64,000 nt of DNA from Chrysopilus asiliformis (taxonomy: Eukaryota > Arthropoda > Insecta > Diptera > Rhagionidae): contig OZ035962.1 in assembly GCA_964034945.1 (NCBI GenBank), positions 106,464,034 through 106,528,033 of the forward strand, read 5' to 3'. The notes below the pieces were generated by a model. The model made no database searches. It saw only the letters and a program-made list of their open reading frames with translations, and was not told where the DNA came from. Positions 24,028 through 35,539 of the stretch are shown here, in pieces (the first letter of the stretch is position 1; every line of letters starts with the position of its first letter). The position numbers and the translations under genes were made by a program.

Positions 24028-24279
24028 TTTTCCCTAGACCCTCTCGTGCAGCTACGCGCACACGACTTCTTCCTTTTTCGTACAGTAAAGTTTAGGAGTT
24101 CTGTCATTCCGGGAACAACAAGACTTTGGAACGATCTACCATCCAATGTGTTCCCCCAGGACTATAATCCGCAGAAGTTCAAGGAGAACATAAATCGGCA
24201 TCTCCTTTTGTCCTTCCGACTATCCTGAGCTGTGCTTCGGCATTAAAGGGTCTTCCCCTGAGCTCTGGCTGAAAAAAAA
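24028..24279 (+). pseudogene. 5'-truncated LINE: reverse-transcriptase C-terminus and 3' tail
   Basis: Seen: an open frame to TGA at 24226-24228 with FRSSVIPGTTRLWNDLPSN, then VFPQDYNPQKFKENINRHLL. Known: T.xWNxLPxxVFPxxYNxxxFKxxxxxHL is the common C-terminus of non-LTR retrotransposon ORF2 proteins. About 50 nt of 3' UTR (GAGCTGTGCTTCGGCATTAA) and a short A-run near 24271-24279 follow. Upstream of 24040 similarity appears to continue in another frame, suggesting a frameshift. The clade cannot be set from this tail alone. A second copy of the same 3' UTR lies at 55371. Confidence 0.7.
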
Positions 24280-24919
24280 CATTGTTGTCTATTTTAGGTC
24301 AGTTGTATGATGTATTTGATCTTCTTTTGCAGATTTTGTTTTGAAGGTATTAATAAAATAGTCTAAAACAGCATGTTATGATGGAACATAAAAATCACTC
24401 CCAGTACCTCCTTAAACAACAAACGTCTTCCTTTAATATGAATTGACTGCTTCGACAATACGATCGTATTATTATCGGCTGCCTCTCGATTTTGTTTGGT
24501 AGGATTGCTGCCTACACATGGATCAATTACTTCTTGCAAATACGTTAACTACTCCCGCTTGTTAAGTCCCCTTTCCACTTGCGATTTCTTCTTGCATTCG
24601 TCTATCGCAAAATAAATTTTTTTGTTAGCAAAACTTGTCAAAATTTGAATTTGTACCGGCGGTTTTATATGAAAAACTTCGAGTTCCGACGTCTTTCAAG
24701 GAAAATTTCTGAATCTTGTGTCGTGATCGGTTGGTTACTGTTCCAGAATAAAATTCTCGAAATTAAGTGTCAGACGATGTCTTAGCTATAGGTTTAGATT
24801 TTTCTTTCGTTTCGTATCTATCAATTTAGATTAAGGTCAGTTAATTACGATAAATAAAATGTTATTTCTCATTTAAAAGTTAAAACCACAAGTTTTTCTT
24901 CTCGAGCAATTCTACACAG

Positions 24920-25168
24920 TCTGGGGCCTTATTCTAGAACTCGTACCGAGTCAAATCTCTACCGAGTGGTACAAAAAGCGATTCTTGAACTCGGAAACGA
25001 GCAATTTCTTGCGAGTAAATACTCGGTGACGTTAGCCTGCCGAGTGAGGTCAATATGAATCTGAAACTATCTTTTGAGAGAGATCGCTCGTTTCCGAGTT
25101 CAAGAATCCCTTTTTGTACCACTCGGTAGAGATTTGACTCGGTACGAGTTCTAGAATACGGGCCCAGA
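24920..25168. mobile_element. long-arm foldback MITE, TCTGGG ends
   Basis: Inverted arms of roughly 88 bp (24920-25010 and 25079-25168) start TCTGGGGCC / TCTGGGCCC and contain TTCTAGAACTCGTACCGAGT and ACCGAGTGGTACAAAAAG. The centre carries CTCGG motifs. A target duplication is not clear. Confidence 0.75.
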
Positions 25169-25355
25169 ACTTAACTTATCCGACCCATCAATGCAAGAGT
25201 AACTCAGCAAATTTCCACAGCAAATTTCCATTTAAATAGTAAAGGTATGTTTCCCATACATTACAATCAGTTAGAGCAAATTCTTTTGGCATTATATTTG
25301 GGGGCGAAATTAGGTCTATCCAAATGAGACTCCCTGCTGCTTGCTGCACGTACAA

Positions 25356-26259
25356 TCATACTAATATATAAACATAACAGAAGCTATAATTGCCAATCTT
25401 GTAATTATTGAAAACCCGTATGGTGATATTGGTATCAAAATTCGAACAGTTGTACCAAAGTTCCACTTTGAAGTCAAACTTTCCAATAAGATTTTTTTAA
25501 ATTTATTCCAATCGGATTTTGATGTATGGGAGTTTTATGTAGAATCATATTCTAAATAACTTTTATTCTTGGACTTTTTTGATAAGATGTACCGTTTTCG
25601 AGATATTCACAAAAACCGTTTTCGTTCGTATGGGGGGTACCCCCCCCCCCCCCTAATGGTCCATTTTTGCCCATTAACGAACTTGGCCTCGCATTTTACG
25701 AAAAACGGACCTGTGCAAAATTTCAAGTCTCTAGCTCAATCCGTGCGCCCGCAATCCGCGCCACAGACAGACAGACAGACAGACGGACGGACGGACGGAC
25801 AGACAGACGGAGGGCCGGACGGACATACAAAAATTAAATATTTTTATCATTCTAAACACACTGGTGTAATTCATTTTTTTGTATGATATCGGGATCTTGA
25901 CGTTACAAACGGTAAGGCAAAGTTAATATACCCTTTGGTTTCACCATACGGGTATAAAAATGAGTTGGTGTCTGTCTGTCTGTTCTCTTTCACGCAAAAA
26001 CGGCTGAACCGATTGACTTGAAATTTGGTATGAGTGTCTGTGGTAGTTCTGGTTCCAACATAGGCATACGGAAAAGTAGCGCGAGGGGTGGGGAGAGTAA
26101 GGGGAGGTGGTAAAGTGATTTCGAAACTTTGTTTTTGCGCTATGTTACTCTTTCGCGGGGAAACTACTGTACAGATTGGCCTGAAGTTTAGCTCCAACAT
26201 AGACCATCAAAAAAAAAATTGAAAAAACTTAACCCAGCAACGACGGGTATGCAAGCTAG
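25356..26259 (+). mobile_element. chimeric Helitron joining family 2 and family 1
   Basis: Seen: 5' TCATACTAATATATAA at 25356 after A. The next 590 bp are the family-2 repeat (CCGTATGGTG, a GGGGGGTACCCCC block, a GACA/GACG array, then TTTGGTTTCACCATACGG). At about 25945 the sequence passes through TATAAAAAT into the family-1 body (GAGTTGGTGTCTGTCTG) and ends with the family-1 hairpin and CTAG (26256-26259) followed by T. One 904-bp unit thus has one proper Helitron 5' end and one proper 3' end. Confidence 0.8.
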
Positions 26260-27749
26260 TTTTACATAAAACGCGAACCATACTTGAGATGCAACATTTG
26301 AAAGTTTTATTTAACAACCCATCAACAGCAACATCCTGTAAATCAAGGGCAAAATAAATAAAAACAACATTTCTTATATTCCATTGTATTTTTTAAATAA
26401 TTTATTTAATAATACTTTTACAATATACGATCGATGGTACAATTTTCAGTTTTTCTCACATTATTTTATTTTGTTGCAAATAATTATTGTATTTTTTACG
26501 TCAGTAAAGCGAATAAACCAGAAATTAATAATAAAGTATCATATTTCCCTCAATTAGTTTTTTTTATTAATATTTTTTTTCTTCCTTTACTTACGAGTAT
26601 TAGACTAAAATTATTTTCTATTCAACTAAATTGATCATAAAACTATTTTACTTTATACTTTATACTTTTTTCCTTTTGGTTTTTTCCATTATTTTTAATA
26701 ATTTTATCATTATTTTAATATAATTTTACCATAAAATAGTAACTATTTTAATGTATTTTTTAAATATAACTATAATGTTTAAATATCTATAATAAAGTTT
26801 CTTTTTAAATCTTTTTTAGATAAAAATAACAAAGATATGCGCGCACATCGATTGACATCATTGAGTTTTTTTTTAGTTATGAGAAATTTTAATGTCCTCA
26901 AAACTTTTTTAAATATTTCTTTAATATTCTGAGATGTTGATTCTAAATAATACTAAAAAATTATTCAAAACAAATTTCTCTTAGAGTGTAATTTTTTTCT
27001 TTCTTTTAAGGATTCGTTTACTTTTCTAATATTCTTCTATGGATATACATATGTTTATTTGGTTTTTTGTTTATGTTGTTGTAAAGACATGAATTGTTTC
27101 CGCATCTCTAATTGAAATATAATGGATCTTTTTTTTATTAATACTGTAAATATTTTATGAATTTTACTACAAGCGATTTACTAATATTAAAAAAATCAAA
27201 AACTTTTATTATTTACTATTTTTTTTTTAAATAAATGGTCTCTGATTCTCGAAATTCACGACAGTTGAATTTGAGAGTAAACTATTAGGCTATTTTTTCA
27301 TTATATAAGTTTTATGGTTAATTTTTTTATGCTATTCTAACATTTATGCAATAAGTATATCACTAATATTTCTCTCTACACAAAAGTCAAGCATCATTCG
27401 TTTTATTTGTTTTTCATTGTTTTATTTAATACTTAATACTTATGGTTTCAATTTGTTTTAGCTATTATTTACTGCTTAGATTTTCAATTTTACATAAAAT
27501 ATTTTTTATCTTTGTATAACTTGATTTGCTAAATATGTATATATAATTTTATTGATGTAAATTTACTTTATTTATATAAATTGACTTTAGGATATTTTTC
27601 GTTTTTTGCTGCATTTCAATTCATTTGCAAATATTTTAAAGAAAATACAAAAAAAAAAATCAAAACTGATCGCTATTTGTAGTAAGCGAAAATGTTCCCT
27701 ATGGGTTCCATATACGGAATATTCATTTTTTTGATTTTCTTTGTCAGGA
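26260..27749. other. very AT-rich tract
   Basis: Long T- and A-runs, no ORF or terminal repeats. Resembles the tracts at 28.1-29.6, 34.2-37.5, 44-45.3 and 49-50.4 kb. Confidence 0.5.
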
Positions 27750-28142
27750 CGCTGTCCATAAATTGCGTCACTCTAATCTGGGCTGGAATCATGTATCTCG
27801 ACGCGTCTCTGTCTTTCGACTTCGACGCAGCTTTTGACTCTTAACTTCGCCATATCAGCAGCTTCAAATTTCCTGGAATGACAGTTCAGAATCACGCTTC
27901 GATTCATAGTGACGATTCCGCGAAATTTCAAGCTGCAGATATGGCGAAGTCAAAAGTCAAAAGTTTCGTCGAAGTCGAAAGACAGAAACCCGTCGAGATA
28001 CATGATCACAGCACTGGATTTTCCGCTTCTCGCGCGTTATGATTTTAGCGATTTTTTTCGGTAGTGAATTAATAATTTAGAAATCACCTCTATTGATGAT
28101 TCCCCTGTTGCCCGTGATGGGTGGCGTATTTTTTGGACAGCC
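27750..28142. mobile_element. GGGGCTGTCC-type MITE carrying a nested foldback
   Basis: Left end GCTGTCCATAAATTGCGTCA at 27751 and right end (reverse complement) GGCTGTCCAAAAAATACGCC at 28142 form a diverged inverted pair. The inside is mostly occupied by another foldback element at 27780-28014. Confidence 0.6.
27780..28014. mobile_element. ATCATGTAT foldback MITE, copy 1
   Basis: Arms of about 90 bp start ATCATGTATCTCGACGCGTC and contain CTTTCGACTTCGACGCAGC and CTTCGCCATATCAGCAGC. The centre contains CGCTTCGATTCATAG. A second copy is at 35302-35539. Confidence 0.75.
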
Positions 28143-29674
28143 ACTATATAATTATTGATTATCATGTGATAAAATAGACGCTATTTATGAGTTACTTAAA
28201 AAGTGTGCCATTTTTGTGCAAAATGTTTTCGGTAGTACGCATTCGAGCATTCGAAATGGTAAATTTCATGATTTTTCTTTAAAAAACCTACAAAAAGACC
28301 TTCAAATGCAGTAACTAAGTATGTTGTCTAAATTACTTTTAATTAATTGATATCTTTCTCTCACTGGATTTTCTGTCAATAATTACACTGTTGAGTATTT
28401 TATTCTCACAATTTGTTGTGTTTTTACTAATTTTAGATGCAAAATTCTAGTATAATAAAATAACCTGAAATAATGGTTTATAATTTGCGCTATTATTACA
28501 CTACATTCTTGCTATATAAGATTTATTGACATTGGTTTTCGTAATGCAGTTTTTCTTTTCAAATTTCAGTAATAACATTCTAAAGAAATCAATTTTCAAT
28601 TTTCCTTTCTTTCACATTTTTCTAACTCTATCAATTTTTTGGCAAGATTTTGCTTAGAGTAAATGTAAAATAATTGTAAAATGGTATTATTTGTTTCTCA
28701 TATTATCAGCTTTTCTTTAATTGTTTTGTTTTAATATTTTGTACAATTTGTGTTATTTTATTAATATATACTAATTTTTTTTATCAATAATAATAATGTA
28801 TTTTCATTTAATAATACTATACATTTTTTTGCTCTTGTCGATGAATAAAACGTTGTAGATATATAGTTAAGACATTTATAAAAAATATTTAAAATATTAT
28901 ATCAACAATACAATATTTTATAATTCAATAACACAAAATTTATCAATAGAAAATCCTCATAAAAAATTTAATATCATAACATATATATTTTTTAACTACA
29001 ATAAACCGAAATTAAAAAAAATAATATAGTATAAATTATTCTGTAGTAAGAACATTTTGTTTGTGTATATATATATCGGCATTTGTAGAATGATAATTCT
29101 TCAATAGAAAGAGAATAATAGAAATAGAATAAAGCGTTTTCTGGTCTGTTGAAAAATGAATAAAATTGCTGTACAAAAGTCATTTTACTAGTGAATTTCT
29201 TTAAATATGTTCCTTCATAATATGTATTGATTTCTGTTGTAGATTTTATTATGTTTAAATTTTTATAAATTTTTCGATAATAAGCCATTTTTTAAATATT
29301 TTCTGTAAAAAATGTCCAGCCTTATGATATTTTTTTTCATTTAAGGCGACCCATTTTTTTTTTAATTTGACACAGGCCATATTAGGCACAATTTGTCTTT
29401 TTTATATACAATTTTTTTTATGTAATTGTTTTTTTTTCGTTTTCAGTGACAAATTATGTTGATTATTTTAATCATTTCGTTGTCAAACCAATTAAGGCTA
29501 ATAAAAACATGAAATTGGAGACAATCCATTGGAATTAGAAACCCGTGATTTCAATACTTTTGATTAGAATTTTTAGAGTCCCTTGTTGGCCGCCCAATGT
29601 ATTATAGAACCTTCTTTGTCCCACCAACAACAAAACTCTAGAATTACTTTTTACCTAATGTGTTCCTTTCTGAC
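28143..29674. other. very AT-rich tract
   Basis: No gene. The minus frame at 29288-28992 is Tyr/Phe/Ile-rich, as random AT-rich DNA gives. Confidence 0.5.
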
Positions 29675-29676
29675 TA

Positions 29677-30374
29677 CACTCTAGAAAATTTTATTGTAAT
29701 TTTACCCCTATTATCGTAGGAAACCATTTTCCTACGATAATAGGGGTAAAATTACACCGAGTCGTAATGGCTTAAAAGCTATGCATTTTTACTCATTTTG
29801 TGGCGTACAAAAGCCTCTTTTACGGGGGAACTTTAAGCTAAATAACAAGTAAAAGTACAATACGGGTGTAATTTTACGACATTTTTTGTTTAAAATTACA
29901 CCGAAAATGGTATTAGAATTTCTCGGCTTATATGGTCTGCAAAAACAAAAATATTATATTATTTTTGCGGATGTTTTCACATCCAAATTTCCCGGGCATG
30001 TCTGCCATGTGGCAGGCGCCACACAGGATTTTGGTAGAGTAAAACTCGATTCGAGTATTTATACTCCGATTCCACAAACCTTATGCGAATTATAAGGTTA
30101 AGGTTAAATTGTCTGTACAATAATGCAAAAATACCCTGCGAGCGTGTTTTTACACCAAAATGAGAGTAAAAATACGAATATTGGTCGAAATTTTACGCAA
30201 GGTTTAAAATTACCCTATTTCTAGTGTAAGATTAATGTTTTTTGGGTGATTTTACAACTTAAATGGTGTGCGAGCTAAATTCTGATTTTTTTTCGAAATT
30301 TTACGACGTTTTTGCAAATTTACCCCGTTTTTACCCCATTTTTCGGTTTAAATTCAAATTCATTTTCTACAGTG
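29677..30374. mobile_element. CACTCTAG MITE with a perfect internal hairpin
   Basis: Ends CACTCTAGAAAATT and AATTCATTTTCTACAGTG with TA on each side (29675-29676, 30375-30376). The 698-bp body is filled with GTAATTTTAC-like motifs and contains a perfect 29-bp-arm hairpin at 29695-29756. Confidence 0.65.
29695..29756. repeat. perfect 29-bp inverted repeat, 4-nt loop
   Basis: 29695-29723 is the exact reverse complement of 29728-29756; the core is TACCCCTATTATCGTAGGAA, the loop CCAT. Confidence 0.95.
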
Positions 30375-30566
30375 TACATTTCGAATTAAAAAATCTGAAA
30401 AATACAGTTCTGGCACTGCACGTTTACATTAAAATTTTTATCTGCCTTTTAATATGTCAATCAAGCACAGTGACATACTAAAATGGGGGCAAATAAGCGT
30501 TTAGTTCCAGTCACTCGATTTTAGGGGTGGTAAAGTGACTGAACGTGATGCAAAAAAATGTGTTAA

Positions 30567-30680
30567 GGGGCTGTCCATAAAATACGTCACGCTAATTAGG
30601 CCTTTCGAACCCCCCGTCATTCCGCTTTTTCCGCTAAAAAGCGGAATGATGACTTTAAAAACTAACAACACAAAGCGCGA
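30567..30680 (+). repeat. GGGGCTGTCC MITE end
   Basis: GGGGCTGTCCATAAAATACG starts here and continues TCACGCTAATTAGGCC. A GCTTTTTCCGCTAAAAAGC hairpin lies near 30632. The partner end is missing, probably cut off by the next MITE at 30681. Confidence 0.5.
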
Positions 30681-31030
30681 TATTACACACGGCAACTTTC
30701 GGGCTTACTTAAGCCGATTTTTGGGAGAAACGACTGAGGAGGGAAAAGTTGCCACTCGAAATTATGGCTTATCGACAATCCGCATACATGCAAAGCGTGT
30801 GAACCGGTTTGGGAAAAGTAGTAGGCAGAAATCATTTTCGTTGTGACCGTCAGCAAGTAAAGATCCTGGGAAGTATATGAGCAGCAGCAATTTCAATGGT
30901 TTGAGTTCACACACACATACGTAAACTTGTGTAGCATATGCAAATAGGATTGGCTTATTTAAGCCACAAATGTCAGCACATTGGCTTATTAAGCCCAAAA
31001 GTTGCCGGCTTAAATAAGCCAAGTGTAATA
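30681..31030. mobile_element. TATTACAC MITE with AAGCC repeats
   Basis: Left TATTACACACGGCAACTTTC and right (reverse complement) TATTACACTTGGCTTATTTA ends. GGCTTA...TAAGCC motifs recur in both end regions, and the right side again contains GCCGGCAACTTTTGGGCT. 350 bp. It shares TTACACACGGCAACTTT with the foldback at 8380. Confidence 0.65.
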
Positions 31031-31347
31031 CCGGACAAACAAGAGCTTGTTCGTGTTTTATTTTGACCCACTTACAGTGAACCACAAACTCTTTTTATTA
31101 GCAGTGACGTTGCTCAGAAAAATACTTTTATTTTATATAATTTGTTTGTGGTCAATGGGCATGGCGGGCTATGTACGGGCTAGTAAAATTTTTGATGTTT
31201 TGTAGACACCTACCATAAACGGACACATTTCTTCTCACTAAATCCGTAATTACAATATAAAACTGTTCTGATAGATGGACACCTGCCATAACCAGACAGA
31301 AATCTTTGTCCCGCGACTGTTCGTTTTAGGTATCTTCCACTATATTT

Positions 31348-31578
31348 GAGGCGTTAAAAGCTAGAGTGGACCAAGCCACATAATCGAGTTTTTGAAGCTT
31401 TTCCACTTTTGTACTATTATTGACTGTAAATTTTTGGAAAAAAAAATTTCTGTGGACTTTATTACTTAATGTTGAAATGTTTTTTTTGTGCATCCAAACA
31501 TTTTTATCTAAAAACTTACTCGCAAAAAAATTCACGATTTCGACATGTAGGTTGGTCCACTCTAGCTTTTAACGCCTC
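31348..31578. mobile_element. GAGGCG MITE with perfect 27-bp ends
   Basis: Inverted ends GAGGCGTTAAAAGCTAGAGT plus GGACCAA are perfect over 27 bp, with ATTT on each side (31344-31347, 31579-31582) as a likely 4-bp target duplication. 231 bp. Confidence 0.8.
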
Positions 31579-32089
31579 ATTTAAAGCCGGATCTTCGGGA
31601 ATGTCGCTTTAATCTCAAGACACAGCTCCGAAAGCTGGAATAGAGGACAAAAAGTGCCACAATTTTCGTATGGCCACATAGTTTGGTTTGTTCCGCTTTC
31701 ATTTTAAGGCAAATACTTGACAAAATAAAAAAAACAAACGCAACATCATTAAATTTTCAAAATTGATTTTACTTGACCACAAATTGATGTATTTTTGATT
31801 AAAAAGCGTTTTCTATCCTGTCTATCAAATTGCAACTATCAATTTTTAATTGACACCGAAACAATTTTTTATATTTATTAGCGGTCAAAAATATTATAAA
31901 TGTACATATTTCATGCAGGTAGAAAAATTCATTATCGAAATTGTTCTAGATGAGAAAATATGAATAAAATAACATTTTTCATCAATTTCGTAATTGTCCA
32001 GTATATATCAGCCATAAATAAAGTTCTCAATCAAATTCTTTGCATATAAAATTTGATTATCCATTAAAAAGGACGTTTTTCATATTTCA

Positions 32090-32127
32090 TTAAAATATTC
32101 CCATCATATTAACACGTCGTGTCGTAC
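32090..32127 (-). CDS. sm: candidate alternative terminal exon of smooth
   Basis: Seen: acceptor AATGTTTCAG|GTACGAC at 32128/32127. Spliced to the RRM4 exon, which ends in phase 1, it would read G-TTRRVNMMGIF and stop with TAA at 32092-32090. The polypyrimidine tract and first exon bases nearly match those of the canonical terminal exon at 50532: both share TTTCAGGTACGA and a GTTCTC-type block about 20 bases upstream. Inference: either a real alternative last exon or a decayed duplicate. A protein using it would lack the FPFIMKLCFSSS strand, leaving RRM4 without its last beta strand. The exon is too short to be recognised by codon content, so confidence rests on the acceptor match and the correct phase. 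Confidence 0.45.
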
Positions 32128-35100
32128 CTGAAACATTAAAATGGAGAACACGAAATTGTCCAATTTTTACCCTAAAATTGTCAAAGTGTCGTTTATGTTG
32201 GAGGGATTTGTACAGCTAACTATCTCAACAAACATATATTTAGCCACCTACAACGTCCGTCCATCATATTAGTACTGTGGAATGCCCAAAAGCCGTATGA
32301 CTTCCATTCATATCAGGAAAACACGACCGCCAATCAGTAAAGCACCGAAATCAAAAAGCCATTCCTCACATCCCTATAAAACATCACATGTGAATTGGGT
32401 GGAAAACTTGGTGGAAAATGGGGTTAAAAACGTCTGAACGCCCAAAAGTCCTTCATTTATCCGTGCTTTAATTTTCTTTGGAACGAGCGGGGTAGTTTGG
32501 TGGTAGCATGACATGAGCTCCGTTGTTAATGGGGGAAAGAAAAAAAGTCGGAAAATGACATGCAGCCGAGAGCCATCATTACACTTTTTTTTGTTTCGCT
32601 AAACAACGACCCTTAATTGCGTTTTCTGTGATTCTGTGATATGTTCAACGATAGTTTTACGTAATCGAAAATTTTTCCAAAGGATATATTTGGGATTTTT
32701 TGCCCGGATCACTACTTAAATGTTGCATCAGTCCTCGAAGTTTGCTCAGCAACATAATTTTATGCTAATTCAATGTATTACGATAAGATTGGTCGAACAG
32801 AAATTGCCAGTCTGTGAAACGTCGGTGTCGGTTTAAAAAAGGCATCGGTTGATGTACATTTGTAAATTAAGGCGGTTAAAACACACTTTTGCTGATTGGC
32901 CAAAAAAGTTTAAATTTTCAATTTCAAAAATATTAAAAATTATTTCAGGAAATTTGCGTGAGTCTTAAATTTTTTTTGTTTTATGAACATTGTTGCGGTT
33001 TTTGAACCGAAAAGTTGAACACAGATCCCAAAAGTAAAGGTTTTTTTTTGATAAAAGGTACAGAAAACGAAACACGAGATTGTTTGAGAAACGATTCCTT
33101 TTTTCTCAAAATATACAAACACGAGATGTGTTTAGAACATGATTTCACATAAATTTTCGATACATAAAATTCCAATTTATCTCAAAACATACTCTATTTG
33201 AAACTACTATTATGCTAATCCAAACAACATTTAATTATGTCAGCCCTTACATCACGGATGACTTATTTCAGCCATACGGAAAAGAATGCTGCTTGGGTCG
33301 TTTCTCTTTGAGTTCTAGTAATAAATAAAGAGATGTTTTACCTCTAGCAAAATTCGGGAAGTCGATTTGCCCCGGTTTCATTATGGAATATCTGGGATTG
33401 GGGTGCAGAAATAAAGGTTTAACCTCACAACCAATAAGCGTTTGCCCTTTTGTTTCTCATCATCATTATATCGACGACATGCTCTCCGCAGTTTAGCGTT
33501 TTCGGTTTTTTTTTCATGTTGCCTGATGGGAAAAGCCTTGTATAATTTCGAAAGTGTGATATTGGTTTTTCCAACCCCCCAATCGACTTCCCTGGGAAAA
33601 AAAACATGACACAATATCTATGGGCTTTCGCTTAATTTCAGAGATTTTCCTCCTTTTTTAAACATAGCTGAGTCGAGTTATAGTAAGCCTAGTAAAATGT
33701 GTATCACGGATACACAACTCGAATGGGGCGCTGCTTATGATTGAGGGCGTTCGAGGGTGTGCAATTGATGATCCCCTTTTTTGCTTCTGGTGTTTATTGA
33801 AAACGTTTTTATTTTGCCGTTGGTCGGGATTTATGAGTACGAGGTATAAAAATGTTGTGACTTTCTTCTATACATGGTTTGGTATGTACGAGTATATATA
33901 AATATGAATGAATTTCCTTAACTTAAGGGAGGAAAGGCAAAAATATATTTCATATGTTGTTGGCTGGCACAGATGTTTATCAGTATAAATAGACGTTGTT
34001 TTGTATATTTCTGAGTTTGTATGTAGATATAGGCCGTCGTTGCGTTGCTTCTCTCCTTGAAGTGTTTTGATTGCATTGGTTTTATAAACATAGAAACGAA
34101 AGCTACCAAGGAAGTTGATTTCGTTTAATTGCTGTAATTAATTAAGGCCAAGAGTAACTTAAGGACTTGATGTAAAATTGAAAGGAATATGAACGCAACA
34201 CTTCAGATGGTCCTCGTCTTATTTTTAGGCTGCAAATTTTATTGAATATTAAATTGATGATTTACGGAAAGGAATATTAAAAGTTAATTGGGAAAATAAC
34301 ATAAAAATTTTGAAAGAAGCATAGGAAAACAAGAAGTTTTTAATTCAGGGAGACCATCGTCGACTCAGTAATATTTTGCTAGTAATAAGTTTCCGGCACA
34401 AAAACTAAAAAGGACAAATTGGAGCTAAATAAAAATATTGTGATTTTCGTTATATACATATTGCATCTAAGTAAAAAAAAAAAAACAAGTTTAAAAAAAA
34501 TTACGAAAAATTCCTTAAATGTTTTAACATTTCGTCTAAAAAGCGTTTGTAATAAAAGATATTCATATGCGTTAACTGCGTTAAAATTTTAGGATACAAA
34601 GACATTGAAATACTCCACATTTATAGTTCCGGCAATACAATTTTTCATCCCCATATTTTAAATTAACCAAATATTAATTTTGAATACAATTCAGTAGATA
34701 TATTTGTCCAGAATCATCCCGTTCAATTATTTACACATCCTCTTGTTATTTATTAATAGCATTTTTTTTTATCAAAAAAAAATGCTTTTTCGGTAACATT
34801 TAATTTTTGTACTGCTGTTGTTTTTATGCTTGCTGTTCGAAAACATCACGAATATTTTATAATTTTACATCCTAAAAAATATTCTAAAGAGCATGCATGC
34901 ATTGATGTCAATATGTGTCTTTATTGGTAGTTTAAATTATGGTGCTGGCATGAAATCGGTCGTGTAACAAGTTTTTAATTCCTGCATTTTTTTTATTGAG
35001 TGCTATTCGAACCATTTAGTCGTTTAATTTTTTATTAACACAGAAAATTGAGTGAAAATATTTTTAATTTTAATAACGAGCCTTCTTTTTGTTAATTTGA

Positions 35101-35301
35101 TAATTAACCTTTAGAGTACCGGATTTTTTTCATTAAAATCATAGTTTTTTGTTTTGAATATTTGTTATTTGCAATCTACACATTGTGAAGAATCGCCAAG
35201 ATTGCAGACTAGAGGTTAAGATAAAAATGATTTATGTTTTCAAAAATATTATCTTTGCTTTTTGGAAAGTTTCCCAACCTCAATGGCAAGACGACGTTAA
35301 C
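32128..35301. other. no gene seen; intronic if the 32-kb sm exon is used
   Basis: Mixed sequence, no MITE with clear ends. A short hairpin AGCATTTTTTTTTATC with its inverse lies at 34758-34786. Confidence 0.45.
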
Positions 35302-35539
35302 CAGGGCACCAATCATGTATTCCGACGCGTCTCTGACTTTCGACTTCGACGCAGCTTTTAACTCTTGACTTCGCCATGTCAGCAGCTTCAAATTTGTTGG
35401 AGTGACTGTCAGAATCACGTTTCGATTCATAGGGCCGATTCCGCGAAATTTGAAGATGCTGATATGGCGAAGTCAAAAGTTAAAAGCTGCGTCGAAGTCG
35501 AAAGACAGAGACGCGTCGAAATACATGATTGGTACCCAG
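35302..35539. mobile_element. ATCATGTAT foldback MITE, copy 2
   Basis: Same arms as 27780-28014, bounded by CAGGGCACCAATCATG on the left and CATGATTGGTACCC on the right. The arms are a closer inverted match to each other than in copy 1. A (GAA)n run at 35594-35616 follows. Confidence 0.75.

Noticed and set aside
30535..31085. Opposed ORFs of about 100 codons
   Set aside because: They span two MITEs and follow their inverted ends; no protein signature.
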